Below are positions 57,605-64,000 of a DNA stretch of 64,000 nucleotides, piece after piece. The DNA comes from Burkholderiaceae bacterium (GTDB lineage: Bacteria > Pseudomonadota > Gammaproteobacteria > Burkholderiales > Burkholderiaceae), in the NCBI GenBank assembly GCA_021166835.1, contig JAJPEN010000005.1:1-64000 (forward strand), given 5' to 3'. Both the position numbers and the translations under genes were made by a program. Within the stretch, counting starts at the first letter, position 1. Every line of letters starts with the position of its first letter. A model generated the notes under the pieces. That model searched no databases. It saw only the letters and a list, made by a program, of their open reading frames with translations, and was not told the origin of the DNA.

Positions 57605-58786
57605 GTGACCCTCGCGGCGGCCGCCTTCCTGATGGTGACGATGGGTGCGAGGCAGTCGCTCGGCCTGTTCGTATCGCCGATCAACACCTCCACCGGGCTG
57701 GGGATCACCGCCATCAGCCTTGCGATGGCGGTCAGCCAGCTCATGTGGGGTGTCATCCAGCCGGTCGCGGGCGCCGTGGCGGATCGCTACGGACCCGCGC
57801 GGGTGCTCGTCGCCGGACTGGTCGTGCTGGCGGTCGGCACCGCGATGACGCCGTTCATGACGTCGACCTTCGGTCTCGTCGCCTCGATCGGGCTGCTCTC
57901 CGCGATCGGCTCGGGCGCGGGCAGCTTCTCGGTGCTGATCGGCGCCGCGGCGCAGCGGCTGCCGACCGAAGGACGCGGCAAGGCGGCCGGAATCATCAAC
58001 GCGGGCGGGTCCTTCGGCCAGTTCGTGTTCGCGCCGATCTCGCAGGGGCTCATCGGCCTCGTCGGATGGATGGGCGCGATGTGGTCGCTCGCCGCGATCA
58101 CGCTCGCCGCGCTGCCGCTGGCGAAGATCGTGAGCCCGAAGGCTTCGCCGCATCCCGTGAGGGCGACCGACGAGCATTCGTCACCATGGCGCGCCGCGCG
58201 AAGTGCGATGGGCGACCGCAGCTATCTGCTGCTGCACGCGGGTTTCTTCACCTGTGGATTCCACATCGCGTTCCTCGTCACGCACCTGCCGGGCGAGGTC
58301 GATCTGTGCGGGCTGCCGGCGTCGGTGGCGAGCTGGTCGCTCGCGCTGATCGGCCTGGCCAACATCGCCGGCAGCCTGCTCGCCGGATCGGCGATCTCGC
58401 GCTTTCGCAGCAAGCACATCCTCGCCGTGATGTACGCATCGCGCGCCGTCCTGATCGCGTGGTACCTGGTCGCGCCGAAGACGGCCTGGACGTTCTATCT
58501 GTTCGCCATCGGCCTCGGGCTCACCTGGCTCGCCACGGTGCCGCCGACCGCGTCGATCGTCGGCAAGCTCTTCGGCGTTCGATATCTCGCGACGCTGTTC
58601 GGCCTGACGCTGCTGTCGCACCAGGTCGGCGGGTTCCTGGGAGCGTACCTCGGCGGGATCGCACTCGCCCGATCGGGCGATTACCAGTGGATGTGGTACG
58701 CCGACATGGCGCTGGCCGCGGCCGCGGCGGTGGTCAATCTGCCGATACGGGAAGCGCGCGTGGCGCCGATGGCCGTTCCGGCTTGA
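57605..58786 (+). CDS. Major facilitator superfamily transporter
   Basis: 393 residues from GTG 57605, about twelve membrane helices, with the MFS loop GAVADRYGPARVLVAG after helix 2. The frame is open upstream and reads INDNQRTAWIVTL from an ATA codon at 57575, with GGAG 9 bases before it. Related proteins usually begin there with Met, so the true start is probably ATA 57575 (ATG to ATA change), with GTG 57605 as a fallback lacking a ribosome site. Controlled by the adjacent TetR operators. Substrate unknown. Confidence 0.85.
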   Translation: MTLAAAAFLMVTMGARQSLGLFVSPINTSTGLGITAISLAMAVSQLMWGVIQPVAGAVADRYGPARVLVAGLVVLAVGTAMTPFMTSTFGLVASIGLLSAIGSGAGSFSVLIGAAAQRLPTEGRGKAAGIINAGGSFGQFVFAPISQGLIGLVGWMGAMWSLAAITLAALPLAKIVSPKASPHPVRATDEHSSPWRAARSAMGDRSYLLLHAGFFTCGFHIAFLVTHLPGEVDLCGLPASVASWSLALIGLANIAGSLLAGSAISRFRSKHILAVMYASRAVLIAWYLVAPKTAWTFYLFAIGLGLTWLATVPPTASIVGKLFGVRYLATLFGLTLLSHQVGGFLGAYLGGIALARSGDYQWMWYADMALAAAAAVVNLPIREARVAPMAVPA

Positions 58787-59023
58787 GGCGGCCGGCGAGA
58801 GCGTGTTCACCGGCACGTTGCATGGCCTGGCGGAGTCCTCGCAGGCGGTCTAGGCAAGAGCCGGTGGCCGCCGCTGGCGCCCGACAGGAACGACAATTGC
58901 TCGCCACGGTTGCCCTTGCCGCACGGTCGAGCGGTTCGCGTCGCCCATGCCCAGGCGAAGCGCCAGGGAGCCTCACGGTTGCCCTCCCTCGGCAACCGAT
59001 CCATCACGACCAGGACAACGCCG

Positions 59024-60880
59024 ATGTTCATCCAGCCGATCGACTGGTTCCTGCTCGTGTGGTTCGTGCTGGCAGCCGCATCGACGATCTACGTGGCGTG
59101 GGATCAGTACCGGAACAATCCGGAGCCGGTAGTGATGAAGTGGGGCTTCATCCTCGTCACGCTCTACATGGGACCGATCGGACTGCTGCTCTACGTGCTG
59201 GCGGACAAGGAGCCGCGGCCCGGCGAGCACGAAGCGTTCATCCGGGCGTTGTGGAAGCAGGGAGTCGGCTCGACGATCCACTGCGTGGCGGGCGACGCGA
59301 CCGGAATCATCGTCGCGGCGGTGATCGTCGCCGTGCTGGGGCTGCCGATGTGGCTCGACCTGATCATCGAGTACCTTGCCGGCTTCGCCTTCGGCCTGTT
59401 CATCTTCCAGTCGCTGTTCATGAAGAACATGATGGGCGGCAGCTACTGGCACAACGTGCGCAAGAGCTTCGTTCCCGAGTTCGTCAGCATGAACTTCATG
59501 ATGGCCGGCATGGCGCCGGTGATGAGCTTCCTGATGATGGGCCGCGACATGCGGGCGATGGTGCCCACCGAGTTGCTGTTCTGGGGTGTCATGTCGCTCG
59601 GGGTGATGGCCGGGTTCGCCCTCGCCTGGCCGTCCAACGTCTGGCTCGTGCAGCGCGGGCTGAAGCACGGATTGATGACCCAGCGCGACGAGCCTACAGG
59701 CCACGCCTCGGCCGACGCTTCGGCCCACGGCAGTGGGCAACACGGCACGCGGCACGGCGGACACGACATGCACACCGACGCGACGACCCCGCAGCTCGCC
59801 GCCGTCGGCGGCGTTTCACTGCTCGCGCTGGCGATCGGCATGGCCGCACCGGCGAACTGGGTCAACCTGAACCTGAGCGCGCACGACGTCGGCGGCGTGA
59901 TCATGCCGCCCGGCATGATCATGGATCGCGACACGCCCGCCGCGGCGATGCGCGACATGGCTGCGATACACCCACGCGAGATCACCGCGCGCTACGGCCT
60001 GGACGTCGACGGCGACCGCGAACTGCAACCGCGGCTCGAGAACGGCGTGAAGGTCTTCGAACTCGAAACCTCGGTCGTACGCTGGACGATCCTGCCCGGA
60101 ACGACGGTGGATGCGTACACCTACAACGGGCAGGTGCCCGGGCCGCGCCTCAGGTTCCGCCAGGGCGACCGGGTACGCATCGACGTGACCAATCGCCTGC
60201 CCGAATCGACGACCGTACACTGGCATGGGCTGATCCTGCCCAACGTCATGGACGGGCCCGCGCGCATCACGCAGGAGCCGATCGAGAACGGCGAGGTCTA
60301 TCGCTACGAGTTCACCGCCGCGCAGTCGGGCACCTACTTCTACCACTCGCACGATCACATCGACCGGCAGCAGACGCTCGGCCTGTATGGCGCGCTCATC
60401 ATCGATCCCGCGCAGCCCGATCCGTCGCTTCGCGCAGACCACGAATACACGCTGCAACTGCAGGAGTGGCTGCTGCGCGAGGGCCTGACGTACCCGGCGA
60501 TGCCGATGGATGGCGGCCATCCGAACTACTTCACGATCAACGGCCGCGCATGGCCGGCCACCGACACGATCCGCATGCGCGTCGGCGAGACGCTCAAGGT
60601 GCGCTTCATCGGCTCGAACAGCGGCTTCATTCATCCGATGCACATCCACGGCGGACCATTCGTCGTCGTCGCGCGCGACGGAGAGACGCTGGCGCCGCAG
60701 GCCCGCTTCGAGGCCGACACGATCAACGTCGGACCGGGCCAGCGCTACGACGTGATCTGGCGTGCGCGAAACCCCGGCAAGTGGCTGATCCACTGCCACA
60801 TCGCACACCACACGACCAACAACAACACCGAGACGGCGGGCGGCGGCGGCTTGATGATGGCGATCGAGGTCAGCGGCTGA
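59024..60880 (+). CDS. DUF4396-multicopper oxidase fusion protein
   Basis: 618 residues from ATG 59024. Residues 1-220 are a DUF4396 membrane domain (about four to five helices; SLFMKNMMGGSYWHNVRKSF, then MMAGMAPVMSFLMMGRDMRA). A His-rich linker (HASADASAHGSGQHG then HGGHDMH, about 224-250) joins it to three cupredoxin domains with copper sites HWHG, HSHDH, HPMHIHGG and HCHIAHH. It should be a membrane-anchored multicopper oxidase, possibly for Cu(I) oxidation or metal detoxification. The Spy-like/two-component genes downstream fit an envelope-stress setting. Confidence 0.9.
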   Translation: MFIQPIDWFLLVWFVLAAASTIYVAWDQYRNNPEPVVMKWGFILVTLYMGPIGLLLYVLADKEPRPGEHEAFIRALWKQGVGSTIHCVAGDATGIIVAAVIVAVLGLPMWLDLIIEYLAGFAFGLFIFQSLFMKNMMGGSYWHNVRKSFVPEFVSMNFMMAGMAPVMSFLMMGRDMRAMVPTELLFWGVMSLGVMAGFALAWPSNVWLVQRGLKHGLMTQRDEPTGHASADASAHGSGQHGTRHGGHDMHTDATTPQLAAVGGVSLLALAIGMAAPANWVNLNLSAHDVGGVIMPPGMIMDRDTPAAAMRDMAAIHPREITARYGLDVDGDRELQPRLENGVKVFELETSVVRWTILPGTTVDAYTYNGQVPGPRLRFRQGDRVRIDVTNRLPESTTVHWHGLILPNVMDGPARITQEPIENGEVYRYEFTAAQSGTYFYHSHDHIDRQQTLGLYGALIIDPAQPDPSLRADHEYTLQLQEWLLREGLTYPAMPMDGGHPNYFTINGRAWPATDTIRMRVGETLKVRFIGSNSGFIHPMHIHGGPFVVVARDGETLAPQARFEADTINVGPGQRYDVIWRARNPGKWLIHCHIAHHTTNNNTETAGGGGLMMAIEVSG

Positions 60881-60945
60881 GTTGCGGCCGCCACCCGCAT
60901 GCAGGCGGTCGTCTCAACTGGAGCGGGTGAAGGGAACCCAGGCGT

Positions 60946-61258
60946 TCAACGCCGCATCGGGCGCGTATAGACGGTCAGCTGATCCCTCCATCGGGACTGA
61001 GCCAGGACATACCCGCCGTAAGGGGTGGCACTGATCCAGGCGCCTGCTTTGTCGATGCCGTAGTCGGCCCGCACGCCGGCTGTGCGATCACTGCGTGTCA
61101 AGTTCAAGATATACGGGCCGTTGGGCTGCGTTACCCACTGTCCAACGATGCCGTTGGTTGCGATATTTGCGCCGACATAGGGATCGAGCAGGGCGGCGCG
61201 GGCAACACCCGGCGATATCGCGCATACCGCGGCGAAGGCGATACCTTCGCAGCTTCAT
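60946..61258 (-). pseudogene. Small secreted-protein gene with an early frameshift
   Basis: ATG 61258 starts MKLRR. One frame away the sequence continues IAFAAVCAISPGVARAALLD, a clean signal peptide and cleavage site. It then stays open for about 75 residues (VGANIATNGIVGQWVTQPNG; DYGIDKAGAWISATPYGGYV) to a stop at 60946. Removing one base near 61242 would restore a single protein of about 97 residues. I do not recognise the family. Either a recent pseudogene or a sequencing error. A 12-bp duplication (TTCGCAGCTTCA, 61246-61269) overlaps its start. Confidence 0.6.
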
Positions 61259-61310
61259 TCGCAGCTTCAAAGGTGTGTTCCGCCCGTCCACCAGAGGCTG
61301 CGTCCAATCG

Positions 61311-61330
61311 CAACAAACCGAAACAAACCG
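61311..61330. promoter_or_regulatory. 10-bp direct repeat, candidate response-regulator box
   Basis: CAACAAACCG and AAACAAACCG lie in tandem 81 bases before the Spy-like gene. Direct repeats with about one helical turn are the usual sites of OmpR/CpxR-type regulators, and one is encoded two genes downstream. Confidence 0.4.
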
Positions 61331-61411
61331 CGACCGGCCTGAGAAGATGTGGGAAGCGCCGCGCGACACCATGACGGTCATGTTCAATCCCCTCTCGGAA
61401 GGAAGATCGTC

Positions 61412-61873
61412 ATGAAGACCGGAATCAAGCGAATCCTCATCGGCCTGGCCAGCGCCACCGTGTTGCTCGGCGGCCTGACTGCTTGCGGTACACGCGGGCC
61501 GGGACACTGGAGCGAAGAGCGTGCGGGCGAGATGCGCGCCAGGATGGTCGAGCGCATCAGCGACAAGCTCGAACTGAATGCCGACCAGAAGCGCAAGCTC
61601 GACGTGCTGGCCGACGAGATCACTGCTCAGCGCAAGGCGTTCCGCGGCGACGGTGCCGATCCACGCGCCGACTTCAAGGCCCTGATCGCAGGCGACAAGT
61701 TCGATCGTGCCAAGGCCCAGACGTTGCTCGATCAGAAGACGACCGCCGTGCAAAGCCAGGCGCCCAAGGTGCTGACCGCGCTGGCCGATTTCTACGACAG
61801 CCTGACGCCGGCGCAGCAGCAGCAGGTGCGCGAACGGCTGGACAAGCGCCACCGCCGCTGGGGGCGGGGCTGA
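61412..61873 (+). CDS. Spy/CpxP-like periplasmic lipoprotein
   Basis: 153 residues from ATG 61412 with GGAAGGAAG upstream. Lipobox LGGLTAC (Cys about 26) and helical LTxxQ-type repeats: LELNADQKRKLDVLADEIT (about 54-72) and LTPAQQQQVRERLDKRHRR at the C-terminus. Members are periplasmic chaperones or metal sensors that quiet CpxA-type kinases. It is followed by the matching two-component pair 18 bases on. Confidence 0.85.
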   Translation: MKTGIKRILIGLASATVLLGGLTACGTRGPGHWSEERAGEMRARMVERISDKLELNADQKRKLDVLADEITAQRKAFRGDGADPRADFKALIAGDKFDRAKAQTLLDQKTTAVQSQAPKVLTALADFYDSLTPAQQQQVRERLDKRHRRWGRG

Positions 61874-61890
61874 TGAGATAAGCGGAACCC

Positions 61891-62595
61891 ATGCATCGCA
61901 TCCTGCTGATCGACGATGACGCGCAACTCGGAGCACCGCTGGCCACGTATTTCCAGCGCTTCGAGTTGCAGTTGACGCAGGCCACCACGCCCAGCGAAGG
62001 GCTGGCGCGCCTGCGCGACGGCGGGTTCGATGCCGTCATCCTGGACGTCATGCTGCCCGAGATGGATGGCTTCGAGGTCTGCCGCACCATCCGCCGCGAG
62101 TGCGACGTGCCCGTCATCATGCTGACGGCCCGGGGCGAGGTCATGGATCGCGTGGTGGGCCTCGAACTGGGCGCCGACGACTACCTGCCCAAGCCGTTCG
62201 AGCCGCGTGAACTGGTGGCGCGGCTGCAGACCGTGCTGCGGCGCCTCAAGCCCTCCGGCCGCGGCAACCCGTCGGCGACGAGCGAAGCGCCGACCTTGAC
62301 CTTCGATGGCCTGTCCATCGACACGGCGCGGCGCAGCGTGTTGCGCCTGGGCACGGAGGTCGAGCTCACCGGCACCGAGTACGAACTGCTGTTGCTGCTC
62401 GCGCGCGAGCCGGGCCGCGTGTTCAGTCGCGACGACATCCTCAACCAGTTGCGCGGCCAGGAAGCCGATCTCTACACCCGTGCCGTGGACATCGTGGTCA
62501 GCCGTCTTCGCAAGAAGCTCGAACCGCTGGACTGCATCAAGACGCTGCGCAATGCCGGCTATGCCTTGGCGCTGCGCCGGCAAGCCCAGGCATGA
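61891..62595 (+). CDS. OmpR-family response regulator (CpxR/RstA-like)
   Basis: 234 residues. Receiver domain with D8-D10, phospho-acceptor Asp52 (VILDVMLPEMDG) and Lys in LPKPFEPRELVARL; winged-helix C-terminus with TGTEYELLLLLAREP and RAVDIVVSRLRKKLEP. It overlaps the kinase gene (ATGA). Likely partner of the Spy-like lipoprotein in an envelope-stress response. Confidence 0.93.
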   Translation: MHRILLIDDDAQLGAPLATYFQRFELQLTQATTPSEGLARLRDGGFDAVILDVMLPEMDGFEVCRTIRRECDVPVIMLTARGEVMDRVVGLELGADDYLPKPFEPRELVARLQTVLRRLKPSGRGNPSATSEAPTLTFDGLSIDTARRSVLRLGTEVELTGTEYELLLLLAREPGRVFSRDDILNQLRGQEADLYTRAVDIVVSRLRKKLEPLDCIKTLRNAGYALALRRQAQA

Positions 62596-63968
62596 CGGCC
62601 GTCGCCACGACCCTCCTGTCGCGTCTGGGGCAGGCCAGGCGGCGCATTGCGCACTCCATCAAGCTGCGCATGGTGGTGGTGTTCCTGCTGCTGGCCGCTG
62701 CCATGACGCTGCTGTTCGTGGTCGGAGCCCAGAGGGCTTTTTCCGTGGGGTGGCGCGAAGCGGCGCGTCCGCTGCTCATGGACTACGTGAACCGGCTCTC
62801 GGCCGACATCGCCGGCAACGGCACGCCCAGCGTGGCGCGCGCGCAGGCCCTGGTCGAGCGCCTGCCGTTGACGGTGCGCATCAGCGGCCCGACGGTCAAC
62901 TGGTCGTCGCATCCCGGCCAGGGAAGACCGAACTGGCTGCGCGACAAGGCGGACGCCGAGGGCGGCGGACCGGATTGGGCGCGCGTCCTCCAGCGCACCA
63001 CCGCCGACGGCCATACGCTGACCTTCGGCATCAACGGGGAAGCCTTCGGACGCCGCCCGCACAGGATCGGCTATGCGTTGATGGCGCTGCTGTTGCTGAC
63101 CTTGATGGCCTGGCTGTACGTGCGCCGTCTGCTCAGGCCCCTGGACGCCATCGGTGAAGGGGCTCGGCGCTTCGGCAAGGGCGACTTCTCCCGACCCATT
63201 CCCGAACTGCGCGCGGAAGAGCCTGACGAGTTGGGAGAACTGGCCGCCACGCTCAACACCATGGGGCGCGACATCCACCAGATGCTCGAAGCCAAGCGCG
63301 CCCTGTTGCTGGCCATCAGCCACGAGCTGCGCAGCCCCTTGACGCGGGCGCGTCTCAACGCCGAGTTGCTGCCCGAGTCGGCCGAGGTGCAGTCGCAGCG
63401 CGAAGCCTTGCTGCGCGACTTGCAGGAGATGGCCACGCTGATCGGCGACCTGCTGGAGAGCGAGCGCCTGGCAGGCCGGCATGTAGCGCTGCAACGCGAG
63501 CCGACGGCGCTGGACAGCCTGGCCCGTGAAGTGACACGGGAACTCGCCGCGAGGCACCCGGCGGCCGCGCAGGTGCGCGTGAAGGTCGATGCCGACTTGC
63601 CCGTGCCGACTCTGGACCCTGGTCGCATGCGCCTGCTTCTGCGCAATCTGCTGGACAACGCGCTGCGGCACGGCGGCGCGGCGGACCTGCCGCCCGAGGT
63701 TCATCTTCGGCGGGCGGCGGACGGCGGCGTGGTGATCGAGGTACGCGACCATGGTCCCGGCGTGCCAGAAGCGCAGTTGCCGCACCTGGCTCAGGCGTTC
63801 TACCGCCCCGACACGGCTCGTACCCGCGGTGCCGGCGGCGTGGGGCTGGGCCTGTACCTGTGCCGGCTGGTCGCGCAGGCGCACGGCGGTACTTTCGAGG
63901 TGCGAAACGCCCAGCCGGGGCTGTCCGTCACGGTGACGCTGCCGCCCTGGGCGCCTTCCGTTGATTAG
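62592..63968 (+). CDS. Sensor histidine kinase (CpxA/RstB-like)
   Basis: 458 residues. Membrane helices at about 25-45 and 160-178 bracket a periplasmic sensor of about 115 residues. HAMP domain (RRLLRPLDAIGEGARRFGKG), phospho-acceptor helix AISHELRSPLTRARLN, N-box LLRNLLDNALRHG, G1 VRDHGPGVP, G2 GGVGLGLYLC. It should phosphorylate the adjacent regulator in response to an envelope signal. Stops 32 bases before the window end. Confidence 0.94.
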   Translation: MTAVATTLLSRLGQARRRIAHSIKLRMVVVFLLLAAAMTLLFVVGAQRAFSVGWREAARPLLMDYVNRLSADIAGNGTPSVARAQALVERLPLTVRISGPTVNWSSHPGQGRPNWLRDKADAEGGGPDWARVLQRTTADGHTLTFGINGEAFGRRPHRIGYALMALLLLTLMAWLYVRRLLRPLDAIGEGARRFGKGDFSRPIPELRAEEPDELGELAATLNTMGRDIHQMLEAKRALLLAISHELRSPLTRARLNAELLPESAEVQSQREALLRDLQEMATLIGDLLESERLAGRHVALQREPTALDSLAREVTRELAARHPAAAQVRVKVDADLPVPTLDPGRMRLLLRNLLDNALRHGGAADLPPEVHLRRAADGGVVIEVRDHGPGVPEAQLPHLAQAFYRPDTARTRGAGGVGLGLYLCRLVAQAHGGTFEVRNAQPGLSVTVTLPPWAPSVD

Positions 63969-64000
63969 ATTGTGTGATTAAAGTATCCCATGAGGCTATT

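Overview
This is a roughly 70% GC window whose gene content and codon use point to a denitrifying betaproteobacterium, probably Burkholderiales. That placement is inferred from family resemblance and not from a marker gene. GTG and TTG starts are frequent, as are 1-8 bp start/stop overlaps inside operons. No tRNA, rRNA or CRISPR array was seen, and no intact mobile element.

Layout. 1-4.6 kb: an FmdE-like protein diverges from a TetR-controlled MacA/MacB-type efflux operon. 4.7-9.5 kb: a TlpA-like thioredoxin diverges from an operon encoding a Tat-exported solute-binding protein, permease, ATPase and NnrS; a perfect FNR/DNR-type box lies between them. 9.5-10.6 kb: non-coding DNA with an IS3-family remnant. 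10.6-14.7 kb (minus): a BCCP-carboxyltransferase fusion, an acyl-CoA synthetase and a phosphoribosyltransferase. 14.8-17.5 kb: PepSY protein, two-component pair and a PsiF-like protein. 17.6-29.7 kb: histidine phosphatase, pobA, then a minus-strand operon (ferritin-like protein, ribosome hibernation factor, SDR, CPA2 antiporter) diverging from an orphan MalK-like ATPase across another FNR-type palindrome; then eamA, alkA and pyc. 29.8-36.7 kb: a lipoprotein subtilase with a one-base-spaced partner resembling a detached propeptide, a DUF4136 lipoprotein, pepN and fbp.

36.6-47 kb is a nitrous-oxide reductase cluster: apbE (NosX-like) divergent from nosZ-nosR-nosD-nosF-nosY-nosL plus a second NosL-like gene. 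Two FNR-type boxes sit in front of nosZ. NosZ is the N2O reductase. NosR is its flavin and Fe-S partner, and ApbE can attach the flavin. NosDFY and NosL supply copper-site maturation. With NnrS, this suggests N2O respiration and NO tolerance switched on together at low oxygen or by NO.

47-64 kb: a GNAT/acyl-CoA-synthetase (Pat-like) gene next to an AcuC-type deacetylase, a phospholipase-D lipoprotein, a graveyard of transporter fragments, a DedA-rhodanese fusion, an orphan antitoxin-like gene, and a two-gene membrane module. Next come a TetR/SDR/isomerase operon divergent from an MFS gene with twin operators, a DUF4396-multicopper oxidase fusion, a frameshifted secreted-protein gene, and a Spy-like lipoprotein with a CpxRA-like two-component pair.

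A recurring oddity is recent-looking short tandem duplication (8-21 bp units), both in-frame inside genes (pepN, the Pat-like gene) and between genes.
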